The notes under the pieces: model-generated | What the model saw: only the letters and a program-made list of their open reading frames with translations | Databases searched by the model: none | Told to the model about the DNA's origin: nothing | Shown here: positions 25,511 through 33,712 of the stretch, one piece after another | Layout of the letters: every line of letters begins with the position of its first letter | How positions within the stretch are numbered: position 1 is the first letter of the stretch | Program-made: the position numbers and the translations under genes | Source of the DNA: Paenibacillus sp. KS-LC4 | GTDB lineage: Bacteria > Bacillota > Bacilli > Paenibacillales > Paenibacillaceae | NCBI RefSeq assembly: GCF_036894955.1 | Contig: NZ_CP145905.1 | Span: 3,552,501 to 3,616,500, forward strand | Length of the DNA stretch: 64,000 nucleotides | Direction: 5' to 3'

Positions 25511-28500
25511 TTATGCAATTGTTGCGCTATGAAGATGAATTAATTGCTGATGCAGCTCACGCAATTGGCCCACATCGGCATTGTCCGCCAGCGAGACGCG
25601 CTTGCCCTCTACATAGTTGACAACGTCCTGCTGTAGCTGCTCGCCTGACTGCTCAGCGTACTTTTTCCAAAGCGCGCTGTAGCGCTCGGTCCACTGCCTG
25701 TTCTCAGCAGCCATCCACTGCTGGAGCGATGGAATGAGCAGCGCTTCAAGCTCCTTGCGCAGCTGTCCTTTACCGTCGCCCTCGAAAAAATGCCGCGGCG
25801 ATTTAAAGCGACTCCACAGCCACTTGCTTGTAATATCCGTTGTCGTCCAATCAACGTCGATTTCCGGAGTAGGAATGGCCGCATTTTCATAAGGGATAGA
25901 TTGGTAGCCGGTTAGCAGAGCGGCAAGCTCGGAAGCGCAGCTGTCATATTGCTTACGCAAAAGGCCATTCAAAATTCTCTCCAGACGCAGCGAGGTCGCT
26001 TGCAGCTCCTGCGCCAGCTCCATCTGAATTTGCCGCTGCAAATCAAGCCAAGCCGTCCAAATCATCTTCTTCAAATCGCGACCATCATCCTGCAAGGCAG
26101 AAGGATTAAACGCATAGTTGTAAAATTCACCGAATCGAAGCTGCTGGCGCTGCACGACGTAATAAAGCAGCTCGCTTAGCTCCTGTGCCTGCTGAGGCGG
26201 CGCCTCGCTGGAGCGGTAGGAGGCAAGCAGCAGCTCTGCCTGCTGTTGCAGGGCAGCCAGCCCTCTGCGCTCCTGCTCTCTCGTGGCCGCATCGCCTGCG
26301 GCACTGTTCAGCCAGCCATTTACGGTAGCTGCCGCCCTCACAATTTCCTGCTCAGCTGCGTCAATCGCAAGCCGGCCTAAATCCTCGCTAACGAAATGCA
26401 GGAAGGAGCGCTCAAACGCGTCAATGCCAGAGCGTGCCAGCAGCTCGCTATCGCCATTTTGCTTCGCGTCGAGACCATCCAGACTTGAAACCGGATAGAG
26501 ACGCGGCGAACGAATGCCATGCTGGAGCAAATTATGCTCCACATGCTTCAGGACACCCGCAAGCTCCTCCTGGTCCGCAGCCAAATCAGCCGCATTGACG
26601 AGGAAAAACATTTTGTCGAGCTCGAACTGGTCCTTGACCCGTCCAAGCTGCATAAGAAACTGACGGTCTGCCTGTGAGAAAGCATGGTTGTAATAGGTGA
26701 CGAACAGGACAGCGTCGGCATTTTTAATGTAATTGAACGCAACGCCCGTATGACGGGCGTTCACGGAATCGGCTCCCGGCGTATCTACGAGAACGATGCC
26801 CTGCCGCGTCAGCTCGCAATCGTAATAAAGCTCGATTTCGCTGACATAGCAGGAACGCGATTCCTCCGCTACGAAGCGCTCGTACTCCGCCTGAGAGACG
26901 GTGAGGCGCTGGTCAAGCAGCGCCTCATGCGCTTCCCAGCCCGCGCGTGCTGCACGCAGGAAGCTGTAGTGCGGACGTCCGCCAGCGTGAATCGCATCTG
27001 GCGACAGGCGGTCGATTGCGCGCATGAGAGCGGCAGCGTCCGGCAGCGCAGTGTCCGTTGCGTCTTCGCCGAGCAAAGCGAGCGAATAGCGCAGGTCTTC
27101 AAGGACGGCGCCCAGAGATTTCATGACGACGCCCGCCGTGCCATGCTCGCAGCCGTCCGATGGCGGCATGAGACGGTTGATCGCCGCCGTCGTCGGATTC
27201 GGCGACACCGGCAGTACCGGCTCGCCAATAAGCGCATTGGCGAGCGAGGATTTGCCCGCGCTGAACGCTCCGAACAGCGCGATTGTGAACCGGCTGCTGC
27301 GGAGCCGGTTCGCCTTGTCCTGCATCGCCTGCGCGGCCGCGGCTAGCGGCGCGTGCGGCATCAGCAGCGCGGCTGCGCTGAGCAAGCGCGCTGCTGCGCC
27401 ATGCTGCTGCGACAGCGCTTCACCGCTGCCGAGCGCAGCCTGCGCTCGCGGCGCGCGGGTGCCCGCGCCGCCTGCCCTTGCGGCAGCAGCGTCGCCCGCT
27501 GCCGCCCCGTCGCCGCGCGGCGAAGCTTCGCTCGCGCGGCCACCCCCGGCGGCGCCCGCTGCCGCGCCGCCGTCTACACCAGCGTGCGCGCGCACATCCG
27601 CCGCTGCACGCTGCGGCGCAGGCAGCGCCGGCCGCGCCACCGGTTGCGGCAGCGTCCCCGCAACCTGCGCCGCATGCTGCGCGGCGCGCTCCGCGAGCGC
27701 CTCAAGCCGCCCTAGCGCTCCAGCTTGCGCATCAAGCGCCGCAAGCCGTCCGCGAACGTCTGCAGCGGCCGTCTCGCTCGCTGCCGCCACATGCGCCGTC
27801 AGCGCGTCTATCAGCTCATTGCCGCGCTTCCGGTAAAGCTCCTTCACCTCTGCGGCTAATTCGCGCGTATACGTCATCGTATATTCGTTGCCGAATACCG
27901 CTCCCGTATTTACGCGCTGAATGAGCCATGACGTATCCGGCTTCCAGCTAAACTGCTCGGCAAGCTGCTGCTCCAGCGTTTCCGCTGCGTAGCTAACTTT
28001 CTCAGCGGCACGGCGCAGCAAATCCTTTACATGCCAATCAACTGCCGCATTCACTTGGCCAGCGAAATCATGACAGAACAGCTCCGCACGGCGCTCCTGC
28101 TCAGCAGCCGTCTTCGCTCCAGCGAACAGCAGCCCCGTCTTGAAGCCAGGCCTTCTGCTTTCCAGAAACGCATGAGCCAAGTCGCGCACCGGAGCTGGCG
28201 TAATGATTGCATTGTCTACCAGCGCCTGCAAATCCCGGCGCAGCTCCAGACGCAGCCTTTCCGGCTCTGCTTCAAGCTGCTTCGTTTGCAGCGTCAGCTC
28301 GCCTTGCTCTGCCTTGACCCGCTGCGCTTCCTCTTCTCCGCCTGCCTCGTCAAGCAGCCGCTCCTTCTCCGGTTCATCCTGCATCTCGCACCATTTCAAA
28401 TGCTCCGCTGCAAGATGGCGCAGCGAAGCATCGACGCTATAAGCTGCGAGCGGCTCGCGCAGTTCCTTCAGCTCGTCAAGCAGCCGCGTAAGCGCCTCCC

Positions 28501-29239
28501 ACTCCTGATGCGGATGATCCGGCTCGCGCAACGACAAATAAACGATTCCCGCTGGCTCCAAATGCCAAGCTTGAAACGCCTCTTCTACGCTTTTGCGATA
28601 CTCAGCAAACGTTAGCTCGCGTTCCCTGTGCTTATCAATCTGATTCACAATAAAATATAACGGCTTGCCCCAATCCTTAAGCTGCTTGGCAAATGCAAAA
28701 TTAATTTCCGATTGCACATGATTATAATCCATGACATAAAACACGACATCCGCCAAATGCAGCGCTGATTCGGTTGCCATCCGGTGGGCATCATCCGTAG
28801 AGTCAATGCCCGGCGTATCCAGAAGCACCGTATGATTGCCTAATCTTTCAGTTGGATACGTAATCGAGACCGATTGGAACTGCTCACCGTCTACGCAATA
28901 GCGGTCCAACTCCTCCAAAGGGACACTGAGGCTAGACGCCTTGCCATCCTTCTCCGTGATGATGCTTGCCCGCGCCTCTGCTCCGCCTCTTATGGACACT
29001 ACGTTCGCACTGGTCGGAATCGGACTCGAGGGCAGAAGCTGAGCCCCGCACAGCCGATTGATCAGCGTGGACTTGCCTGCGGAAAAATGACCGCAAAAAG
29101 CAACAGTAAGCCGACCCTCGGCCAGCTTACTGTGTACCTCCATAACTTGTTTGGCGTGCAGCGCATCACCTGCGTCCGTCATTTTGCGGGCTGCCAGGAT
29201 TGTTGCCTCTTCAATGCGTTGTACCGTCATTTCAGCCAT
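25511..29239 (-). CDS. dynA: Double dynamin-family GTPase (DynA-like) with a GC-rich Ala/Gly linker
   Basis: A 1242-residue bacterial dynamin made of two tandem dynamin halves, as in Bacillus DynA (about 1190 residues), which remodels and protects membranes. The first G1 loop is GHFSAGKSTLINRL at residues 50-63, with its switch DTPGIDSTDD. The second G1 is GAFSAGKSSLANALIG near 655-670, with DTPGADSVNARHTG. Long helical stalk regions with Leu/Gln/Glu heptads follow each G domain. The halves are joined by an Ala/Gly/Arg-rich low-complexity stretch (about residues 510-640, DNA 27320-27710) that is far richer in GC than the rest of the gene. The start ATG 29239 has no ribosome site of its own and follows the stop of a small upstream gene by 3 bases, suggesting coupling. 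Confidence 0.92.
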   Translation of the reverse strand: MAEMTVQRIEEATILAARKMTDAGDALHAKQVMEVHSKLAEGRLTVAFCGHFSAGKSTLINRLCGAQLLPSSPIPTSANVVSIRGGAEARASIITEKDGKASSLSVPLEELDRYCVDGEQFQSVSITYPTERLGNHTVLLDTPGIDSTDDAHRMATESALHLADVVFYVMDYNHVQSEINFAFAKQLKDWGKPLYFIVNQIDKHRERELTFAEYRKSVEEAFQAWHLEPAGIVYLSLREPDHPHQEWEALTRLLDELKELREPLAAYSVDASLRHLAAEHLKWCEMQDEPEKERLLDEAGGEEEAQRVKAEQGELTLQTKQLEAEPERLRLELRRDLQALVDNAIITPAPVRDLAHAFLESRRPGFKTGLLFAGAKTAAEQERRAELFCHDFAGQVNAAVDWHVKDLLRRAAEKVSYAAETLEQQLAEQFSWKPDTSWLIQRVNTGAVFGNEYTMTYTRELAAEVKELYRKRGNELIDALTAHVAAASETAAADVRGRLAALDAQAGALGRLEALAERAAQHAAQVAGTLPQPVARPALPAPQRAAADVRAHAGVDGGAAAGAAGGGRASEASPRGDGAAAGDAAAARAGGAGTRAPRAQAALGSGEALSQQHGAAARLLSAAALLMPHAPLAAAAQAMQDKANRLRSSRFTIALFGAFSAGKSSLANALIGEPVLPVSPNPTTAAINRLMPPSDGCEHGTAGVVMKSLGAVLEDLRYSLALLGEDATDTALPDAAALMRAIDRLSPDAIHAGGRPHYSFLRAARAGWEAHEALLDQRLTVSQAEYERFVAEESRSCYVSEIELYYDCELTRQGIVLVDTPGADSVNARHTGVAFNYIKNADAVLFVTYYNHAFSQADRQFLMQLGRVKDQFELDKMFFLVNAADLAADQEELAGVLKHVEHNLLQHGIRSPRLYPVSSLDGLDAKQNGDSELLARSGIDAFERSFLHFVSEDLGRLAIDAAEQEIVRAAATVNGWLNSAAGDAATREQERRGLAALQQQAELLLASYRSSEAPPQQAQELSELLYYVVQRQQLRFGEFYNYAFNPSALQDDGRDLKKMIWTAWLDLQRQIQMELAQELQATSLRLERILNGLLRKQYDSCASELAALLTGYQSIPYENAAIPTPEIDVDWTTTDITSKWLWSRFKSPRHFFEGDGKGQLRKELEALLIPSLQQWMAAENRQWTERYSALWKKYAEQSGEQLQQDVVNYVEGKRVSLADNADVGQLRELHQQLIHLHSATIA

Positions 29240-29242
29240 AAT

Positions 29243-29515
29243 CTATGCAATTTCCTCATCATCGGAAGGCATGCAAATTTCGAATACATTGCCATGCTGC
29301 AAAATCATAATGTTACGCTCTTTTTCACGCATAACAACGACTTCCGGTTTTTGACGCATACGCTCGATGTATTGGTCAGGCACGTCGCCAGAGCCGCTAA
29401 CGGTTACGCCTTCCACTACGATATCCTCGTTTTCTTCTGGCGGGGAGCTAAGCACTTGCTCATAAATATCAGAGAAAAGCTCAAAACTATTTGTATACAC
29501 GGAAATACACTTCAC
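29243..29515 (-). CDS. Small acidic protein coupled to the dynamin gene, unknown function
   Basis: A protein of about 90 residues beginning KCISVYTNSFELFSDIYEQ. It has an acidic middle (SSPPEENEDIVVEG) and an acidic C-terminus (CMPSDDEEIA), with a predicted beta-rich core (KPEVVVMREKERNIMILQHG). No transmembrane segment or known domain is recognised. The likely start is GTG 29515, 8 bases after AAGGA; two ATG codons at 29524 and 29521 overlap that ribosome site. It ends 3 bases before the dynamin gene, which lacks its own ribosome site, so translation of dynA probably depends on this gene. A functional link to membrane remodelling is only inference from coupling. Confidence 0.75.
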   Translation of the reverse strand: MKCISVYTNSFELFSDIYEQVLSSPPEENEDIVVEGVTVSGSGDVPDQYIERMRQKPEVVVMREKERNIMILQHGNVFEICMPSDDEEIA

Positions 29516-29558
29516 TGTCATCATCCTTCATTTTAAAAGTATTGGTTATTAGCCAACC

Positions 29559-30239
29559 TTATTTAGCCACTCTCTTAACAGTTTTCTTGTTTAAGCCTGG
29601 CTTCATACGTTGTTTTCCTTCTTTGCACAAATCCAGCAGCGGACAAACCTCGCATTGTGGATTTTGCGCCTTGCAATGATAGCGGCCGAAAAATATGAGC
29701 CGATGATGGGTAAGGGTCCATTCGTCTTTGGGAACAAGCTTCATGAGCTTCTTCTCAACTTCCAGCACAGAATCATCAGGCTTCGCTACACTAAGGCGCT
29801 TGGATACACGTTCAACATGGGTATCGACTGCAATAGCCGGCACATTAAACGCATTAGACATGACGACATTCGCCGTCTTGCGTCCAACACCCGGCAGCTC
29901 GACCAGCTGCTCATGCGTGGAAGGAGTTTCTCCATCGTATTTATCAATGAGAATGCGGCACAATTTTTGAATATTGGAAGCTTTGCTTCGGAATAAACCG
30001 ATCCTTCGAATATCCTGCTCCAGCTCTTCCAGCGGAACCGCCACATAGTCCTCCGGCTGCTTATACTTTTGAAATAGGCTCTCGGTTACCTTATTCACCA
30101 TCTCATCGGTACATTGCGCAGACATTAAGACGGCAATCGTCAGCTCAAACGGATTAGAATGGTTCAGCTCGCAATGTGCGTCTGGAAACATCTCCGCAAG
30201 AGTATCCAATATGTGCCGCATCTTCTGCTTCGCATTCAT
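29559..30239 (-). CDS. nth: Endonuclease III
   Basis: A 226-residue DNA glycosylase/AP lyase that removes oxidised pyrimidines in base-excision repair. The helix-hairpin-helix LPGVGRKTANVV near residue 115 carries the catalytic Lys. The catalytic Asp is in AVDTHVERVSKRL near 138. A C-terminal [4Fe-4S] loop has the expected C-x6-C-x2-C-x5-C spacing (CKAQNPQCEVCPLLDLC). ATG 30239 is chosen because GGGAG is 8 bases upstream; the frame is open for 46 more codons with no family similarity. In Bacillus subtilis nth follows dnaD; here dnaD lies 20 kb away. Confidence 0.95.
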   Translation of the reverse strand: MNAKQKMRHILDTLAEMFPDAHCELNHSNPFELTIAVLMSAQCTDEMVNKVTESLFQKYKQPEDYVAVPLEELEQDIRRIGLFRSKASNIQKLCRILIDKYDGETPSTHEQLVELPGVGRKTANVVMSNAFNVPAIAVDTHVERVSKRLSVAKPDDSVLEVEKKLMKLVPKDEWTLTHHRLIFFGRYHCKAQNPQCEVCPLLDLCKEGKQRMKPGLNKKTVKRVAK

Positions 30240-30330
30240 CGTCCTCTCTCCCATTCCAACACTATCGTTCAAAGTGTAGCGAAAATCGTCTCTCCATGCA
30301 ACTATAATCCACCATAAATATTGAAAAAAC

Positions 30331-30359
30331 AATAAAAAAACTGCCCCGCAGGGCAGTTT
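30331..30359 (-). terminator. Rho-independent terminator of the SLH-protein gene
   Basis: A perfect stem AAACTGCCC/GGGCAGTTT (30338-30346, 30351-30359) with a CGCA tetraloop. On the minus strand it is followed by TTTTATTG. It starts 19 bases after the stop of the SLH gene and precedes nth. Confidence 0.9.
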
Positions 30360-30378
30360 GTCACATAACCTTACCAAT

Positions 30379-32853
30379 TTACACTTTTACGATTTCCACC
30401 GCTTTATTTTTGAAGGCATAAACGATGATCTGATCGCCGTATATGATGTCCTGTAGCGAAATCGCTTTTCCATCCTTCAACAGCTTCGTTGTACCTGTCA
30501 CATAAAAATAATTGCCATTGTCCGCATCGGTCGTTTTGAGTGTCCACAGCTGTCCAGCCGTAGCGTCATACTGCCAAAACGTTCTTGTCTGGCCAACGGC
30601 TACGGTGACCAGCACCACATCATTTTCATTTTTGCTCAGTTGGACCCGATCTCCCGTTGCGAGCGTCGATGTAGTTGCAGAAGTAGATGTGCCCTTCGTA
30701 ATGAAAAATGTTTGACCAAGCGCAGCCGTTGTTGTCTGACCGTTCTCATTCGTCAGCGTAATGCTGTTTGTGCCTACCGATTGAACGGTTCCATAAGATA
30801 CAACGATGGATTTCACGGCAGTTATTTGCTTGCCAATGTAGCTGACATTAATCAAAGTACCCGGAACAAGTGTATCAATCGCCACCTTGCTTCCTGTCTC
30901 ATTCGTAATATCGATTCCCGACAGCACTAGATCTGTCTGTACATTTTGCGCATTAACGACCGTAACCTTTTTGGTGCCAGTGTTTACTGCGCGCACTTCA
31001 TATTGGATTGGACGATGAACCTGAATGAGCGTTGCCCGATCCTGATTCACATTCATAACCGTTGTAATCGTATCGCCAACTTTAAGATCAGTCAGAGATG
31101 CTGCTGAAATGCCTGGAACCTCCACCGTTGGTGCCGAATAAGCAACCGTAACATCTACGCCGCCAGGCACGCTTAGTGTAACGGAGTTGCTGGAGGCATT
31201 AATGGAAACGAGTTTGCCCGTGTATTTGCTTGCGATCGACAAGGACACAACCTTGTCTCCACTGTAAGTAATCGTCAGCTTGCGGTTTTTAGTCAGCCAA
31301 GTGCCGATATCCTCCAGCTTGATTGCGTTACCGTTGTTGTCAATTCTCGTCTTGTCTGTCAAATAAAGCGGGTAAGCTTTATTCCCGGCAGAGTCAAAAA
31401 CGACAAGGAATTTTTTGTCCGCGTTGTAGCTTTCCACCTGAGCGCCAACAAGCGTCTGAACGTTGCGGTTTATGACTTCGATTTTTGTAATCTGATCCTG
31501 ATCATTCGTTGTAATTTGCAGTTGATCCACATCTTTAATCAAATCGCCAATCGTTGGCCCTACGATGCCTTCGATTATAATTTCAACCGTGCTGCCCAAA
31601 AATTTAGAGTTCAGCTTGCCTGCGCTGTCTTCATACGTAAGGACGCTTGCATCGCCAGAAATAAACGTACCTTTCAGCACGGCTGCTCCTGTCTGCTGAT
31701 CAACTGTAATTTTCAGCGCCTTAGGGGACGCACGGAACGTATCCTGCGTCACTGTAATTGCGCTGTTTTCCTTCAAGTCGCTAATGGCAATCGTCTTGCC
31801 AGACGTTTCGGTTACGATAAGCGAGTCGTCGTAATAAACCTCTACCGGCTTATTATCAATCCACACGTATAGCAGCTTCTGATCCGGCAGCACGCGGCCA
31901 ACCGTGCCTGTTAGCGTCTTTATTTGCGGCTTGTCATCCTGAAGCTCCACGTACGCAGCCGTACCCGATTTCGTAATAACCGTTACATTCGCATATTGTA
32001 CAAGATCCTTAGCTGCAATAGGCGTTTCCGAGTCATAACGATAAATGGCCGTATTTGCGCTGAGCGTGTATACAGCCGACTGCTCCTTGCTGTAAATCGT
32101 AATGCCCGTGTCGCTGGCTTGCAGCAGCACACCCGTTGCTTGTCCTGCATATTCAACCGGGTACAGCTTCTCAGCACGGCTGAACAGTGTTGCAAGGCTT
32201 GCACGGTTTACATTCGCTTTAGGATCGAACTTGACGGCTGTTACGCCTTTAACCAAATCTAGTGAAACAGCAGCATTGACATAGCCGCGGTAGCTGCTGG
32301 CAATTTGGTCTGCATCATTAAACGATGAAACGGCATTTTGCAGGCTGTCCGCTGTACTCTTCTGATTAATAGCACGAATGAGCAGCTTCGTTACCCATTC
32401 CCGTGTAGCTGGGCGTTGTCCCCAGCCTACAGCTTGATCGCCGGAAGCGGCAAGCGCATATTCTTCAGCCTGATCCAGCAAGCCTTTATCGAAAGCAAGC
32501 TTCACTTCGCCCTTAAAATCGCTCTTAATGACAAATGTTTCCGGAAACGCAACCGTATCATCAGCCGGCGCTTCATTTGCTGCACCAATAAAACGCAAAG
32601 CCATAAGAACGGCTTCCTGCTGCGTCACATTGTCAGCCGGACGAAATAAACCGTTTGAGCCATTAATGATGCCTTGAAACGAAAGCTTTGTAATATGCTT
32701 TTGCGCCCAGTGATTCGATGCTACATCGTTAAACGGATTGGAGCTTACTGTCGCCGCATACGAAATAGGCGCGGGAACTACAAACGGCCCCGCCAAAACG
32801 GAAAATGCAATCGTACCTGCAATAATAGATTTTGATGATCGTGACAATGCCAT
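30379..32853 (-). CDS. Secreted S-layer-homology (SLH) domain protein
   Basis: An 824-residue exported surface protein. The signal peptide covers about residues 1-33 (ending PISYAA). Three SLH domains follow, which bind pyruvylated secondary cell-wall polymer. The first is near 40-85 (FNDVASNHWAQKHITKLSFQ), the second near 115-165, and the third near 178-235 (FNDADQIASSYRGYVNAAVS). The remaining 590 residues are Thr/Val-rich beta-sandwich-like repeats with recurring units such as GTVGRVLPDQKLLYVW, GKLVSINASSNSVTLSV and GTVQSVGTNSITLTN. No catalytic motif is seen, so a structural or adhesive role is likely (inference). AGGGG lies 10 bases before ATG 32853. It is upstream of nth and separated from the GerMN gene by repeats. 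Confidence 0.88.
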   Translation of the reverse strand: MALSRSSKSIIAGTIAFSVLAGPFVVPAPISYAATVSSNPFNDVASNHWAQKHITKLSFQGIINGSNGLFRPADNVTQQEAVLMALRFIGAANEAPADDTVAFPETFVIKSDFKGEVKLAFDKGLLDQAEEYALAASGDQAVGWGQRPATREWVTKLLIRAINQKSTADSLQNAVSSFNDADQIASSYRGYVNAAVSLDLVKGVTAVKFDPKANVNRASLATLFSRAEKLYPVEYAGQATGVLLQASDTGITIYSKEQSAVYTLSANTAIYRYDSETPIAAKDLVQYANVTVITKSGTAAYVELQDDKPQIKTLTGTVGRVLPDQKLLYVWIDNKPVEVYYDDSLIVTETSGKTIAISDLKENSAITVTQDTFRASPKALKITVDQQTGAAVLKGTFISGDASVLTYEDSAGKLNSKFLGSTVEIIIEGIVGPTIGDLIKDVDQLQITTNDQDQITKIEVINRNVQTLVGAQVESYNADKKFLVVFDSAGNKAYPLYLTDKTRIDNNGNAIKLEDIGTWLTKNRKLTITYSGDKVVSLSIASKYTGKLVSINASSNSVTLSVPGGVDVTVAYSAPTVEVPGISAASLTDLKVGDTITTVMNVNQDRATLIQVHRPIQYEVRAVNTGTKKVTVVNAQNVQTDLVLSGIDITNETGSKVAIDTLVPGTLINVSYIGKQITAVKSIVVSYGTVQSVGTNSITLTNENGQTTTAALGQTFFITKGTSTSATTSTLATGDRVQLSKNENDVVLVTVAVGQTRTFWQYDATAGQLWTLKTTDADNGNYFYVTGTTKLLKDGKAISLQDIIYGDQIIVYAFKNKAVEIVKV

Positions 32854-32885
32854 AATTATCGTTCCCCTCGAATAGTTTCATAACG

Positions 32886-33023
32886 TCAAGCGTAAACGGC
32901 TGATAGCCTCCTCTGGCGGTAAAGCTTCCGTTTCGCGTAGAAATATAGAGAATGAATCAAAAATCAAGTTCTTTCCTATATTTCAAGCGCAAACGGCTGA
33001 TAGCCTCCTCTGGCGGTAAAGCT
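32886..33023 (+). repeat. Dispersed palindromic repeat: unit A, hairpin B, second partial unit A
   Basis: TCAAGCGTAAACGGCTGATA opens unit A (32886-32939). The hairpin GAAATATAG...CTATATTTC (32940-32984) follows. A second copy of A, differing by one base in its first 41, occupies 32983-33023. The last bases of this second copy contain the stop codon of the GerMN gene. The element fills the gap between the SLH gene and the GerMN gene and belongs to the family also seen at 20.0, 33.6, 49.7 and 63.5 kb. Confidence 0.85.
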
Positions 33024-33582
33024 AGGGCCTGAATGTTGGATGCTCAAGCTCAACATGGCCCATCAGCGTATCAGCGCTGTCTCCATCGACGAGCAAATCA
33101 TAGGCTTTTACAAAATCGAACTGGAACAATGTTTTCTGGAGCGTCTCCAGCACTAATACTTCGCCTGGCGAACCGAGCCGGGATTCATCAGACAGATGGA
33201 GATCAATCGTCACCTGGCCATCGCTTCCCAGCAGCACCGATTTAACCTCGATCAGCTTCCACAGTGATACAGCGCCTTCGCCCTCCACATGCTGCAGTGC
33301 TGTTATTGCGTTTTGAACAAGCTCCAGCTCTGAGCTATAGGCAACCTGAACCTGCTGCTCCACTAAACCGTCCAGCTCTTCATTTCCCCCGTATACCTTT
33401 ATTTCCGCTGTCTGTTTTTCAGGCTCAATTGACGGCTCGGCTGTCGGAGCAGCAGATGGCTGAATAGAAGGCGACGGGCTGCTGCCCGCGCCTGATTCAG
33501 TCGGCTTATTTACCGCACCGCAGCCCGCTACAAGTCCAACTATACATAAAGTTACCATGAACTGGCTTACTGTTCGCAGCAT
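33022..33582 (-). CDS. GerMN-domain lipoprotein
   Basis: A 186-residue lipoprotein. The signal peptide with lipobox LVAGCG places the lipidated Cys at residue 21. A Ser/Pro/Glu-rich tether (about 28-58; SPSPSIQPSAAPTAEPSIEP) is followed by one GerMN domain (about 62-180; LVQNAITALQHVEGEG, VTIDLHLSDES). GerM of Bacillus is needed for sporulation and germination through cortex assembly, and contributes to the GerM-SpoIIQ-SpoIIIAG secretion ring; it has two such domains, this one only one. GGGGGG precedes ATG 33582. Its stop codon lies within the end of a dispersed repeat, so the C-terminal residues may have been set by repeat insertion. Confidence 0.85.
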   Translation of the reverse strand: MLRTVSQFMVTLCIVGLVAGCGAVNKPTESGAGSSPSPSIQPSAAPTAEPSIEPEKQTAEIKVYGGNEELDGLVEQQVQVAYSSELELVQNAITALQHVEGEGAVSLWKLIEVKSVLLGSDGQVTIDLHLSDESRLGSPGEVLVLETLQKTLFQFDFVKAYDLLVDGDSADTLMGHVELEHPTFRP

Positions 33583-33608
33583 CTGTTATCCCCCCGTCTC
33601 TACGATAG

Positions 33609-33712
33609 CTCAAGCGTAAACGGTTGAAGCTTGTCTTTGGCTGCCAAGCTTCCGTTTCGCAGGTGAAATATAAGTCTATGAATAAATGTAAAACTTATAG
33701 ATGCTTATATTT
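33609..33712 (+). repeat. Dispersed palindromic repeat (unit A plus hairpin B)
   Basis: Unit A (33609-33660) begins CTCAAGCGTAAACGGTTGAA and ends CTTCCGTTTCGC. Hairpin B (33664-33712) is GAAATATAAGTCTAT...ATAGATGCTTATATTT. The end of B overlaps the last codons and TAA stop of the amidase gene (33705). Same orientation as the other copies. Confidence 0.85.

Noticed and set aside
27123..27836. Long plus-strand frames of up to 237 codons opposite the dynamin gene
   Set aside because: They exist because the linker DNA is very GC-rich and lacks stops in all frames. The protein is Ala/Ser/Arg-rich with no ribosome site, whereas the minus strand encodes a clear double dynamin.
32886..33023. Two near-identical 41-base repeats that might suggest a CRISPR array
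   Set aside because: There are only two copies, the second is truncated, the spacing holds a hairpin found at other loci, and no cas genes are near. It is part of the dispersed palindrome family.
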